Assembly: GCF_965198245.1 (NCBI RefSeq) | Contig: NZ_OZ240249.1 | Location: 992,001-1,056,000, forward strand | DNA: 64,000 bases | Direction: 5' to 3' | From: Poriferisodalis sp965198245 | Lineage (GTDB): Bacteria; Actinomycetota; Acidimicrobiia; Acidimicrobiales; Poriferisodalaceae | Part shown: one piece after another, positions 27,801-35,720 of the stretch | Position numbering within the stretch: the first letter of the stretch is position 1 | Layout of the letters: each line of letters opens with the position of its first letter | Made by a program: the position numbers and the translations under genes | The notes under the pieces: model-generated | What the model saw: only the letters and a program-made list of their open reading frames with translations | The model's database searches: none | What the model was told of the DNA's origin: nothing

Positions 27801-28285
27801 TTGACGAACAGCGGAAAGCCGATATCCGCTGCAGCGGCGACGATGTCGGCGTTTGTGGCGTCGTCTTCGATGGGTGCGGCCTGGCGCAGCACCGGCAGGC
27901 CGGCCTCGTCGGCGGCTTGTCGCGCTCGCATCTTGTTGCCGGTCAGGCGCAGCACCTCTGCGCTCGGCCCGACGAACGTGACACCTGCCGCTGCGCACGC
28001 GTCTGCGAGATCTGGGCTCTCGGACAGGAATCCGTACCCGGGATAGATCGCATCGGCACCGACTTCGACGGCTTTGGCCACGATGGCGGAGTGGTCGAGG
28101 TAGGCCCGGACTGGCCGGCCCTCTTCGCCGATGACGTACGCCTCGTCTGCCTTGATGCGATGCAACGCGCCGCTGCGTTCTTCCTCGACGGGGAGGATCG
28201 CGACCGTGCGGATGCCGAGTTGAGTTGCCGCCCGGAAGGCACGGATGGCGATCTCGCCTCGGTTAGCCACCAGGAGCTTCTTCAT
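24863..28285 (-). CDS. pyc: Pyruvate carboxylase
   Basis: A 1140-residue single-chain biotin enzyme that makes oxaloacetate from pyruvate and bicarbonate. Biotin carboxylase domain about 1-450 (KKLLVANRGEIAIRA, ASGGGGRGM, EMNPRIQVEHTVTEE), carboxyltransferase domain about 510-800 (DTTLRDAHQSILATRLR, ECWGGATFDVALRFLHEDPW, HLHTHDTGGG), and C-terminal biotin carrier domain with the biotinyl Lys in IEAMKMES. Full length for the family. Ribosome site GGAGG precedes the ATG. It shares strand with the Rieske/dehydrogenase pair, 62 bases ahead of it, so co-expression is possible but the function is anaplerotic. Confidence 0.97.
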   Translation of the reverse strand: MKKLLVANRGEIAIRAFRAATQLGIRTVAILPVEEERSGALHRIKADEAYVIGEEGRPVRAYLDHSAIVAKAVEVGADAIYPGYGFLSESPDLADACAAAGVTFVGPSAEVLRLTGNKMRARQAADEAGLPVLRQAAPIEDDATNADIVAAAADIGFPLFVKAASGGGGRGMRRVERPGDLAEAVEAARREAHSAFGDGTVFCEEAMTDVRHIEAQVLADTEGNVVHLFERDCSVQRRFQKVVEMAPARDLDEAVRQQLLADAVHFAESIGYANAGTVEFLVEAGDRHVFIEMNPRIQVEHTVTEEATDVDLVESQLRIASGATLADLGLAQERISLRGFAMQCRVTAEDPAHDFRPDTGRIVAYRPASGAGVRLDGCVYQGVEITPHFDSMIEKITCRGPDFDTVVRRMQRTLAEYRVRGVSTNQPYLQAVLADPEFRAGPVTTTFIDDRPELTAASVGADRATRLLRYLADMTIHQPNGPAPTDIDPASKLRPVQGAPPVGSRQRLAELGPARFAAELRAATAVAVTDTTLRDAHQSILATRLRTIDLVAGARQMAHFMPQLLSMECWGGATFDVALRFLHEDPWERLRRIRAAAPNICTQMLLRGRNTVGYSPYPDTVAHQFVAEAAECGMDIFRVFDAFNSIDQMRPAIEAVIEAGAIAEGTICYSGNLSSPHEDLYTLDYYLGVASGLDDAGVHILCIKDMAGLLRPSAASTLVSALRERFAQPVHLHTHDTGGGQLATYLAAVEAGVDAIDAAAPPLSGMTSQPSIASVVAMTDDTERETGLDLDAIGDMEPYWEAVRRVYAPFEAGLPSPTGTIYRHEIPGGQLSNLRAQARALGIGHRFEEVERLYAACNELLGRPIKVTPSSKVVGDLALHLVASGVTPDELAADPAGADLPDSVIGFLHGELGTPPGGFAEPFRSQATEDRDWTPKTKDLTDDDKAGLATDRRATLNRLLFPTPSSAQAENTERYGDLSVLPSLLFWYGLDPHAWDTAVVLGPGVRLLLGLRSISEPNDEGIRMVNFRVNGQPRDIDTLDRTVAADRPTHARADPSVPGHVAAPFRGSVNVAVAEGDQVAVGDTIAVIEAMKMESSISAPVAGTVVSIAAAPGALLEPGDLIAEIRPAGRSGSPESEHDG

Positions 28286-28360
28286 GACGACCTCCGGTGC
28301 TCAGAGACTATGAGCGTCGGCGAAGAGGTGGCGGTGCCCGTCAGCCCCGCTTGCCTCGAC

Positions 28361-28404
28361 TCTGCGCAGAAATGCCGCTTCAGGCGGCAAGTTTGCACAC
28401 AGAA
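28361..28404. repeat. Palindromic dispersed repeat, copy 1
   Basis: A 44-base imperfect palindrome: the left arm TCTGCGCAGAAATGCCGC and right arm GCGGCAAGTTTGCACACAGA can pair around a TTCAG loop. The same unit is found again at 56537-56583, and a related one at 56596-56644. This copy lies between two divergent genes (pyc and the aminotransferase), so it is not simply a transcription terminator. Confidence 0.85.
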
Positions 28405-28451
28405 AGCGTGGCAGCAGTTCTCCGCGCCGCCTCTGTATTCGCTGACCTAGC

Positions 28452-29630
28452 GTGCGCTGCGTGACAGCGTGGCTATTGGACCCCGAAGTGCTGCACCTCA
28501 ATCACGGTTCGTTCGGCGCAACGCCGGCGGCCGTTCTTGACGCCCAGAACAGCATTCGGGAGCGCATTGAAGCCAACCCGACGCGGTTCTTCCTCGAAGG
28601 CGAGTACCAGGAGGCGCTCGACGAGGCACGGCGCGCCGTGGCGCAGTTTGTCGGCGCGGACGAGGGCGGCACGGTGTTCGTTACGAATGCGACGGCGGGC
28701 GTGAACTCGGTGCTGCGTTCCTTGGAGCCGGCCTTGTTGCCTGGTGATGAAATCCTGGTGACCGACCACGAGTACAACGCCTGTGCCAACGCGGCCGTCG
28801 TGTCGGCATCCCGAGCGAGTGCGGTCGTCACGACGGCGCAGGTGCCGTTCCCGCTGGAGCACCAGCGCGACGTGGTCGATGCGGTGCTTGCTGCCGTGAC
28901 CGACCGCACCCGCATCCTGTTGATCGACGCAGTGACCTCTGCGACAGGCCTCGTGCTGCCGGTCGTCGAACTCGCAGCAGAACTCGAGCCCGACGTGCAG
29001 GTTCTTGTCGATGCTGCACATGCCCCCGGCATGATCGACTTCGATGTGGCCCAGTCGGGCGCGTCCTATGTCACCGCCAACTGCCACAAGTGGATGTGCT
29101 CGGCCAAGGGCGCCGCGTTCTTGTGGGTACGGCCCGATCGGCGCGACGGCCTGTACCCAGCGGTCATCAGCCATGGGTACAACGGCGGCTGGCCGTCCGA
29201 AGGAGGCCACCTGCACGCCCAATTCGACTGGACGGGAACGCACGACCCGAGCGCGTGGTTGACCGTCCCCCATGCCCTGGCCGCAGTCGAGGCGATGCAT
29301 CCCGGCGGCTGGCCCGGTGTGAAAGCTGCGATCCGCGAAATGTGTCTCGGGGGCCGCGACGTGCTCATCGAGGCGCTCGGCATCGCTCCGCCGGCGCCGG
29401 CGGACATGATCGGCGCTATTGCGAGCGTGCCGCTGCCGCCTGCCGACAATTCGGGCTCGGCGATCTTCGACCCGCTCATGGCTGCGCTGCGGGAGCGGCA
29501 TGGCATCGAGGTGCCGGTGTTCACCTGGCCTGCGCCGCCGGACCGGGTCCTGCGAATCTCGGCCCACCTCTACAACCGGCCGTCCGACTACGACCGTCTG
29601 GCCGAAGCCCTCGCAGCCGAACTCCGTTGA
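28452..29630 (+). CDS. Class V aminotransferase (isopenicillin N epimerase-like)
   Basis: A 392-residue PLP-dependent fold-type I enzyme. It opens with LLDPEVLHLNHGSFGATP and has the cofactor-binding Asp/His in LVDAAHAPGMIDFD, and the Schiff-base lysine Lys213 in TANCHKWM. Members of this group are usually annotated as isopenicillin N epimerase-like, cysteine desulphurase-like or amino-acid racemase/lyase; the reaction is not known. GTG at 28452 is used; GTG at 28461 is an alternative start. Divergent from pyc with the palindromic repeat between. Confidence 0.9.
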   Translation: MRCVTAWLLDPEVLHLNHGSFGATPAAVLDAQNSIRERIEANPTRFFLEGEYQEALDEARRAVAQFVGADEGGTVFVTNATAGVNSVLRSLEPALLPGDEILVTDHEYNACANAAVVSASRASAVVTTAQVPFPLEHQRDVVDAVLAAVTDRTRILLIDAVTSATGLVLPVVELAAELEPDVQVLVDAAHAPGMIDFDVAQSGASYVTANCHKWMCSAKGAAFLWVRPDRRDGLYPAVISHGYNGGWPSEGGHLHAQFDWTGTHDPSAWLTVPHALAAVEAMHPGGWPGVKAAIREMCLGGRDVLIEALGIAPPAPADMIGAIASVPLPPADNSGSAIFDPLMAALRERHGIEVPVFTWPAPPDRVLRISAHLYNRPSDYDRLAEALAAELR

Positions 29631-29755
29631 CAGCTTCTGCGGTCTCCCTATAAGTTGCTGCTGAGCGCTCACGAGTGCGACGGCCCGCACGCCGAGTGTG
29701 AAGTGTTGAAGGATGCGGACCGTCGCACCGAGCGCCAACCTAGATTTGGGCAGCA

Positions 29756-29783
29756 TTCCCGCCAAGCGGATTTTTGGCGGGAA
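29756..29783. promoter_or_regulatory. Perfect 10-bp inverted repeat upstream of the EthD gene (candidate operator)
   Basis: The arms TTCCCGCCAA and TTGGCGGGAA are perfect reverse complements separated by GCGGATTT. It ends 44 bases before the ATG of the EthD-domain gene. The position fits an operator for a dimeric regulator, or a stem in the leader RNA. No regulator gene is adjacent. Confidence 0.55.
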
Positions 29784-29827
29784 CAGGCAGCCCACGCAGG
29801 CACGTCGTGGCCGTCAAGGAGACATCC

Positions 29828-30562
29828 ATGTCAGACGAAATCGCAGCAACACCCGGCGCCAAGATGATCTTCCTCATCAAGCGCCGACCGGAGGCCACCC
29901 GCGACGAACTGGTCACGAATTGGTTCAAGAACCACATGCCCGCAGTGATCGCCGGACAGGAGCGTCAGGCCGCCGAGGGCAAGATCCACGCCACGAAATA
30001 CATCGCGACCCTGTTCGATCAACGGCCCGGCCGAGACGTGCCGTGGGATGGCATGGCGCAGCTGTGGTTCGATCGCACGATCCCGAACCCACCCGAGCCG
30101 CACGGCACCGTGCCCGCCGACACGTTCCAGCAGAAGGCCGAGCCATACGTGGGGTGGGCGACCACTGAGTACGTGGTGATTGACGGAGAGCTGCCCGTCG
30201 TGCCGAACACGCTGAACGAGCCGTTCCCGGCGACTCGGTCAGGCTTCTTCAAAGTGACGTTCCTGGTCCCTGGCCGCGAGGGGGTCGACTACGACGCAGC
30301 GTTCCGGCACTGGCTGGAGGTGCATGCGCCCAACGTGCGGGGTGTCATGAACGAGATTGGCGGGCTGCGCTATGTGGTGAATCACAGCCAAGCCCCCGCC
30401 GACGAGGCCTACATGGGCATGGCGGAGCTGTACTTCAGCGACCCGGGTGGCTGGGAGTCGTACAAGTCGACGATCACCGAAGACGGCTTCAGCGAATTCG
30501 TTGACTTGGGTCGTCTCGTGAACATGCACGCGACTGCACAGATGATCGGCATTCCCGGCTAG
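29828..30562 (+). CDS. EthD-domain protein (two EthD repeats)
   Basis: A 244-residue protein with two dimeric alpha/beta-barrel EthD-like halves: about residues 12-115 (KMIFLIKRRPEATRDELVTNW onwards) and 138-240 (FFKVTFLVPGREGVDYDAAFRHW onwards). EthD proteins accompany ether- or steroid-degrading P450 systems, and their own chemistry is often unknown. Ribosome site AAGGAGA before the ATG. Its TAG stop shares the tetramer CTAG with the convergent SRPBCC gene. A perfect inverted repeat is upstream. Confidence 0.82.
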   Translation: MSDEIAATPGAKMIFLIKRRPEATRDELVTNWFKNHMPAVIAGQERQAAEGKIHATKYIATLFDQRPGRDVPWDGMAQLWFDRTIPNPPEPHGTVPADTFQQKAEPYVGWATTEYVVIDGELPVVPNTLNEPFPATRSGFFKVTFLVPGREGVDYDAAFRHWLEVHAPNVRGVMNEIGGLRYVVNHSQAPADEAYMGMAELYFSDPGGWESYKSTITEDGFSEFVDLGRLVNMHATAQMIGIPG

Positions 30563-31059
30563 GCCTCTGCGGCTGCCTTCATCGCTTCGAGCGTCGCTCG
30601 GATGCTGGTGCGCGCATTGTGGGCTCGCTGATCGACCTCGCCTTGACCGTGCTCGACCATGCGGGGTGAGTGCTTGCGGAGCGTCCAGGTCTCGGTCAGC
30701 GTCGTGCCGCCGCCTTTGGGGGCCAGCTGGTAGCGCCACAGGACGATGTTGTATTCGAGGCCGCCCGTGACGAATGCGAAGTCTTCGTTGTCGACCCGGC
30801 GAATGATCTCGACGGGTGCCTTCCATTCCTCGCCGTCGCGCCTGTTGATGCCGACGAACATGTCGCCGACCTGGCCGGTCCCGGGCTCGCCGTCGGGACC
30901 CTTGCGCCAGTAGCCGCCGGTGTTCTCGCTGCTCCACTCGCCGTAGCGATCCAGCGCAGTCACCATTCCCCACACCTTCGACGGGGGAGCATCGATGTCG
31001 ATGGAATCCCTGTGCTCCATCACGGGGTTGTCAACGTGTCCGGGCAGTTGTTTGCTCAT
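30559..31059 (-). CDS. SRPBCC family (polyketide cyclase-like) protein
   Basis: A 166-residue helix-grip protein of the START/SRPBCC superfamily. It has the usual opening HRDSIDIDAPPSKVWGMVTAL and closes with a long amphipathic helix (ARTSIRATLEAMKAAAEA). Members bind hydrophobic ligands in an internal cavity; the ligand is unknown. ATG at 31059 chosen; a second in-frame ATG at 31020 lies just before the fold. Overlaps the convergent EthD gene by 4 bases. Confidence 0.85.
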   Translation of the reverse strand: MSKQLPGHVDNPVMEHRDSIDIDAPPSKVWGMVTALDRYGEWSSENTGGYWRKGPDGEPGTGQVGDMFVGINRRDGEEWKAPVEIIRRVDNEDFAFVTGGLEYNIVLWRYQLAPKGGGTTLTETWTLRKHSPRMVEHGQGEVDQRAHNARTSIRATLEAMKAAAEA

Positions 31060-31168
31060 GAGTCGCAGCCTTGCAGATGCCGTCACTCGCCTGCTCTGTG
31101 TCGATACGGCCCGGGTGGTCGCGGTTCAGCAGGTCGTTACTGCCGGCCATGACTCCGCCGTCGCTGGC

Positions 31169-32020
31169 TCAAGCGTCGTTGGCGGGGTACAGCTCTCGCC
31201 AGTCGATCTGGTCGTCTTTAGGCAACAGCGCGTTGATGGGCGCCATGTCAGCGAGCAGGGCGTCGGCAGCTGCGTCGCCGATCGCCGCCCAATGAGCGCC
31301 GTCGAGCCGGTCGGTCATGGCCTCGACCTCAGCGCGGCCGGCGCGTCCGGCCTGTGTCGCCCAGCCGTCCGCGCCCACCCAGCCGCGGGCTTGCAGGCTC
31401 TCGTAGGCCTCGGCAGCTTCCGATTCGGTCCAACCGGCTTCCTCTTCGATCCATGCCTGCGGCGCCTCGTCGACGGCGACCTGGGAAACCACCGACTCAC
31501 AGCCGCCCAGACCAGCCGCCGCCAGCGCGATCAGGTGGCACCCGCTGCGGTACTCGCGCAGCAGCGTGCATCCGTGCCACAGCGCCAGGTGAGGATCTTC
31601 GGGCCATTCGAGCGACGCCCAGCCGGCGAACAGCACGCGCCCGACCGGATCGGTTGCATCGCAGGCTGCGCGCACAACATCGACACAGCGACGCACCTTC
31701 TCGCCGTCGACCAGTTCACCCAGCTCACGTCTCAGTGCAGCGTCCATGCCCTCGTAGCGCGCCGCCAGCACTGCTGCAGGTGACGAGTACATCCAGGCAT
31801 CAGGGATTGCGCGCCGAACTCGCGCCGGCGCGTAGTAGAAGAACAGCGCCTCCACGACGCTCGCGGGCACCGGCCCCAGCGGAGCGGCCCGCGTAGCGAA
31901 GTAGCTCATCCAGAACCCCCGCAACCCAACCGCCGAGCCCGTCTCACGCACTTCGGGAGCCCAGTAGCAGAGCTGGTGATATCGCTCCACGCACGCCCAC
32001 ATCTGCCGTGCTCGTTGCAT
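31169..32020 (-). CDS. SCO6745/SalK-like protein
   Basis: A 283-residue helical protein of the SalK/SCO6745 family, found mostly in actinomycetes. It is recognised by the HQLCYWAPEVRE opening, GFWMSYFATRAAPLGPVPASV, FFYYAPARVRRAIPDAW and the closing helix with MAPINALLPKDD. The function is unknown. It lies 21 bases after the truncated haemoglobin gene on the same strand, likely an operon. Confidence 0.85.
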   Translation of the reverse strand: MQRARQMWACVERYHQLCYWAPEVRETGSAVGLRGFWMSYFATRAAPLGPVPASVVEALFFYYAPARVRRAIPDAWMYSSPAAVLAARYEGMDAALRRELGELVDGEKVRRCVDVVRAACDATDPVGRVLFAGWASLEWPEDPHLALWHGCTLLREYRSGCHLIALAAAGLGGCESVVSQVAVDEAPQAWIEEEAGWTESEAAEAYESLQARGWVGADGWATQAGRAGRAEVEAMTDRLDGAHWAAIGDAAADALLADMAPINALLPKDDQIDWRELYPANDA

Positions 32021-32041
32021 GGGTGACGATTCCTGTCGCGT

Positions 32042-32533
32042 CTAGCTCGGCTGATTGATGAGGTGGGTGGCGGCGTTGTCGAAGTGGGCGAACATGGCGT
32101 TCGCGATGTCTGCGGGCAGCTTCGACCCGTCGGGCAGCGCAGCGACTTCGAGCGACGCCAGCATGTGGGCCATCCAGGCATCCCGTTCGGCTTGGCCGAT
32201 TGCGAACGGCATGTGTCGCATTCGCAGCCGCGGGTGACCGCGTTCGGCGCTGTAGTCCGCGGGACCGCCCCAGTACTGAGCCAGGAATCCCGCCAGTCGG
32301 TGCCGGGACGGCGTGAGGTCATTTGGATACAGCGGCCGCAACAGCGGGTCCGACTCGACGGCGTCGTAGAACCGGTCCACCAATTCGTCAAAGAACCGTT
32401 GCCCGCCAACCGCGGCATAGACGGTGGGCGGCTGTTCGACCGCATCGGCCAGCTTGCCGCCCAGCGTCAGTCCGCCCGCTCCCCATGTGGACCCGTCGGT
32501 CTCGCTCGGTGGGATGGCGTCAGCTTCGGTCAC
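32042..32533 (-). CDS. glbO: Group II truncated haemoglobin (trHbO-like)
   Basis: A 163-residue protein with a 2-over-2 globin fold of about 120 residues after a variable 35-residue N-terminus. Typical segments are FFDELVDRFYDAVESDPLLRPLYP, FLAQYWGGPADYS and LRMRHMPFAIG with the proximal His. Group II members bind oxygen and are thought to help in oxygen delivery or in nitric oxide and peroxide detoxification. GTG start. Co-oriented with the SCO6745-like gene. Confidence 0.9.
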   Translation of the reverse strand: MTEADAIPPSETDGSTWGAGGLTLGGKLADAVEQPPTVYAAVGGQRFFDELVDRFYDAVESDPLLRPLYPNDLTPSRHRLAGFLAQYWGGPADYSAERGHPRLRMRHMPFAIGQAERDAWMAHMLASLEVAALPDGSKLPADIANAMFAHFDNAATHLINQPS

Positions 32534-32573
32534 GGCAATCAGGCTAAGAGCGCCAGCGGGTTAGCTTGCGCGG

Positions 32574-33551
32574 GTGACTACGACACAACACCCCCTCGGC
32601 GATGGGCCGATGCAGCTCGGCGCGCACATCGGGCAACAGAACATGACCGCCTCCGAGATGCGTGACCTGTGGAAGCGACTCGATGCCGGAGGGGTCGACT
32701 GGATCTCCATCTGGGACCACCTATACGAGGCACCGCCGCAGGGCGGAACGGTGCCTCACTTTGAGGCGCTTTCCACCTTGGGAACGCTTGTGGCCGACAC
32801 TCGCAACGCCCGCATCAGCTGCCTTGTTTTCTACGTCGGTTATCGCAACGCGGGTTTGCTGGCCAAGGCCGCCACCACGCTGGATCACTTCAGCGGAGGA
32901 CGTTTCACGCTGGGTCTCGGTTCCGGCTGGCATGAAACCGAAGCCGCCGCGTTCGGCTACGACTTCCCGTCGCTGGGTGAGCGCTTCGACATGCTGGAGG
33001 AGTCGTTCGAGCTCATCCGCTCGCTGCTCACCCAGGAGCGCACGAGCTACGACGGCCGCTGGGTTCGCGCTGAAGACGCCTCGTGCCTGCCCGCTCCCGT
33101 GCAGGAGCGGCTGCCGATCTGGCTCGGCGGGATCGGCGAGCGGCGCACGATCCCGATGGCCGCACGGCTCGCCGATGGCTGGAATGCGGCGTACATCACG
33201 CCGGAGCGGTTCGCCCGTCTCTCGGCGCTCCTGGACTCCCATGCCACCGCAGCCGGGCGCGACCCGGCCGAAATCGAGCGAACGATCAACGTGATGTTTC
33301 ATCTTGTGACCGACCCCGCGGAAGTGGAGCCCGAGCGCGAGCGCGGGCGCGCTCCGTGGGGCGATCTAGCGGATCGGTTCGACGAAGGCGCGCTCGTCGG
33401 CACGCCCGAGATGGCGGTCGAGCGGATCTTGGAATACCGGTCGGCCGGCGCACAGGGACTCAACGTGGCGTTGAGGGCGCCGATCCTCCACGACGCGCTT
33501 GACGCCTATCTCGAAGAGGTCATTCCGACCGTTCAGCGCGAGACGGCCTGA
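32574..33551 (+). CDS. LLM-class (F420-dependent type) flavin oxidoreductase
   Basis: A 325-residue TIM-barrel luciferase-like monooxygenase family protein. Visible are WISIWDHLYEAPPQGG, FTLGLGSGWHETEAAAFGYDFPSLGERFDMLEE split over the barrel, and LPIWLGGIGERR. The group includes F420-dependent dehydrogenases and FMN-dependent monooxygenases; the subgroup most like this is common in F420-making actinobacteria. GTG start at 32574, with ATG at 32610 as alternative. Divergent from the truncated haemoglobin gene. Confidence 0.88.
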   Translation: MTTTQHPLGDGPMQLGAHIGQQNMTASEMRDLWKRLDAGGVDWISIWDHLYEAPPQGGTVPHFEALSTLGTLVADTRNARISCLVFYVGYRNAGLLAKAATTLDHFSGGRFTLGLGSGWHETEAAAFGYDFPSLGERFDMLEESFELIRSLLTQERTSYDGRWVRAEDASCLPAPVQERLPIWLGGIGERRTIPMAARLADGWNAAYITPERFARLSALLDSHATAAGRDPAEIERTINVMFHLVTDPAEVEPERERGRAPWGDLADRFDEGALVGTPEMAVERILEYRSAGAQGLNVALRAPILHDALDAYLEEVIPTVQRETA

Positions 33552-33666
33552 GGCGGCACCGGGCATTCCGCAGGGCGAGGCGCGTACAGTCTTGGTGCGC
33601 CGGCTCGCAGGGTTGGCGCACGGTGGTGAGGCTGGGAAGAACCCAGCGGCAGGCAGGGGAGAGACG

Positions 33667-34602
33667 ATGGTGTTGACGCAACGTTCGCAGCGGCGGACGA
33701 ACGGACGGCGAGCACACCGGTCGTATCTGAGCTACATCGACAAATCGCGCGGGTACTACGCGGCGAACGGCTATCCGCAGCCGTACCAATGGGCATACAA
33801 CCACGAGGTGGCATTCACGCCACTGTCCAAGCCGCTGTCGCAGGGCACAGTCGGCTTGGTCACGACATCGTTCTTCCGGACAGGCAGCGAGCCTGCCGGC
33901 GTGCCCACGGCCCGGCCGAAGCAGCCCTACGCCGCGCGCTGCGACGATGCCCTCGAGGGCCTCTACAACAGTGACCTGTTCTGGGACAAAGACAACACCC
34001 ACACCGAAGATCTCGACACCTACTTGCCGATCAACCGGCTGCGCGAATTCGCCGCCGAAGGCCGCATCGGTGCGGTGTCAGAACGCTTCTACGGCATCCC
34101 CACCGACTACAGCCAGCGCCGCACGCAGCGCAACGACTCTCCCCGCATCGAAGAGTGGATGCGCCAAGACGACGTCGACGTGGCGCTGCTGGTCCCCCTC
34201 TGACCCGTCTGCCACCAGACCGTGGGTCTGGTCGCACGACATCTCGAAGAGGCCGGCATGCCGACAGTGGTTGCTGGCAGCGCCCGTGACATCGTCGAAG
34301 AATGTGGCGTCGCGCGCTTCGTGTTCACCGACTTCCCGCTCGGCAATCCCACAGGCAAGCCGGGTGACGTGGCGATGCAACGCGACATTGTGGGCACCGC
34401 ACTCGACCTGCTCGAGCGCGCCTGGCTGCCGCGCACGACCGTGCAGACGCCCTACGTGTGGGATGCCGACGACAACGACGGCTGGCGCGACCACTTCATG
34501 CGTGTCGACGACTCGAACCGGGCCGCCCTGGCTGCCGCGGGCGAAGCCCGTCGACGCGATCAGGCCGCCGCCAAGGCCGACGGCCGCGCACGGAACGCCT
34601 GA
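33667..34602 (+). CDS. GrdB/PrdB-family selenoprotein with in-frame UGA (Sec179)
   Basis: This gene is read through an in-frame TGA at 34201-34203, giving 311 residues with selenocysteine at 179. Up to the TGA it matches the glycine/sarcosine/betaine/D-proline reductase selenoprotein B family (SYLSYIDKSRGYYAANGY, then HEVAFTPLSKPLSQGTVGLV). After it, the same frame continues with PVCHQTVGLVARHLEEAG and then VFTDFPLGNPTGKPGD, again matching the family. The motif U-P-V-C is a redox U-x-x-C pair. A hairpin of SECIS type starts 11 bases after the TGA. In anaerobes the relatives reduce proline or glycine; in aerobes like this one the substrate is unknown. ATG with CAGGGGAG ribosome site. A stand-alone nonsense mutation would not conserve both halves. 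Confidence 0.92.
34214..34232 (+). promoter_or_regulatory. SECIS element (bacterial type) of the PrdB-like gene
   Basis: Immediately after the Sec TGA the RNA can form a perfect 8-bp stem (ACCAGACC with GGTCTGGT) closed by the triloop GTG. The stem starts 11 bases after the TGA and the loop G is 19 bases after it. A guanine at the start of a small apical loop at this distance is what SelB needs in bacterial SECIS elements. The hairpin lies within the coding sequence, as in other bacteria. Confidence 0.85.
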
Positions 34603-34659
34603 GCAACCTGGGCATCGGCGGCTGGAGCAGTCGGCGCCAGCGCGTACGAAAGGCAGCAC

Positions 34660-35655
34660 ATGACGCAGCAATCGCCTGGCCAGCAACGCCGGCCCCTGGT
34701 CGACCCAGCCGACGCCGATGCTCCCGACTTCGTACCTTCCGAACCGGCTGGTGCGGATGTCTACTCGCATCCCTCCGAGCACGGGGAGCGCATCGCTGGC
34801 GCTCTCGACCCTGACCTGCTGATCGAAGCGGCGGGCGGCGTGAAGGTTGCCGCCGACGTATATGGCGACAGCGGTCCGCTCGTCTTGCTTCAGCACGGCG
34901 GCGGCCAGACCCGTCACGCTTGGAAGGGAGCGGGGCAGGCCCTCGCCGACGGCGGCTACCGCGCAGTGAGCCTCGACGCCCGGGGCCACGGCGATTCGGA
35001 CTGGGCGCCTGACGGCGACTACACGACCGAGGCGTTTGTGGCCGATCTGGTGGCGATCGCGGAGCACTTCGGCGAGCGACCAGTGCTGGTAGGCGCCTCG
35101 ATGGGCGGGGGCACCTCGCTGACCGCCGTCGGGGAAGGCGCTGTGGATGCACTCGCTCTCGTCCTCGTCGATACAGCGCCGCAGATCGAAGCGGCTGGCG
35201 TGCGCAAGATTCGAGACTTCATGGCTCAAGGCGCGGACGGGTTCGCATCACTCGAAGAGGTCGCCGAGGCCATCGCGAACTACCAGCCTCACCGCAAGCG
35301 TCCGCGCAACCTGGACGGTCTCGCCAAGAACGTTCGCCTCTGGCCCGACGGTCGCTACCGGTGGCACTGGGACCCCGCGTTCATGCACCGGCCACGCAGT
35401 TTCGCCGAGCGAATCCCGCGTCAACAGGCGGCTGCTGAGAACCTGACGCTTCCGACGTTGCTCGTCCGCGGCGGGCTGAGCGACGTGCTGTCCGAGGAGG
35501 GAGCCCAGTCGTTCCTCGACACTGTGCCGCATGCGCGCTACGCAAATGTGGGCGGCGCGGCGCACATGGTGGCCGGTGATCGCAACGACATCTTCGTCGA
35601 GGCAACCCTCCGTTTCCTGGCCGAATTCGTACATTCCTCACAAACCCGGGCCTGA
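34660..35655 (+). CDS. Alpha/beta hydrolase
   Basis: A 331-residue alpha/beta hydrolase. The oxyanion segment is LLQHGGGQTRHAW, the nucleophile elbow is G-A-S147-M-G-G, the acid is probably in LLVRGGLSDVLSEE and the catalytic His in GGAAHMVAGD. A 50-residue N-terminal extension rich in Pro and Asp precedes the fold. Could act as an esterase, epoxide hydrolase or haloperoxidase-type enzyme. Starts 57 bases after the selenoprotein gene on the same strand, so the two are likely one unit. Confidence 0.88.
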   Translation: MTQQSPGQQRRPLVDPADADAPDFVPSEPAGADVYSHPSEHGERIAGALDPDLLIEAAGGVKVAADVYGDSGPLVLLQHGGGQTRHAWKGAGQALADGGYRAVSLDARGHGDSDWAPDGDYTTEAFVADLVAIAEHFGERPVLVGASMGGGTSLTAVGEGAVDALALVLVDTAPQIEAAGVRKIRDFMAQGADGFASLEEVAEAIANYQPHRKRPRNLDGLAKNVRLWPDGRYRWHWDPAFMHRPRSFAERIPRQQAAAENLTLPTLLVRGGLSDVLSEEGAQSFLDTVPHARYANVGGAAHMVAGDRNDIFVEATLRFLAEFVHSSQTRA

Positions 35656-35720
35656 ACGCGAAGTTTCTGCCGTAGCCTTGCGGTCTTTGACCGGCTAGGC
35701 CGGGCTTCGAGAGGCAAGAC

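Noticed and set aside
26597..28450. A 617-codon plus-strand open frame across the pyruvate carboxylase gene
   Set aside because: It is antisense to a gene with unmistakable full-length family motifs. High GC leaves long open frames on the opposite strand.
34201..34203. Reading the TGA in the PrdB-like gene as a nonsense mutation or sequencing error
   Set aside because: The residue falls at the family's selenocysteine site, the frame is kept after it, and a well-placed SECIS hairpin follows.
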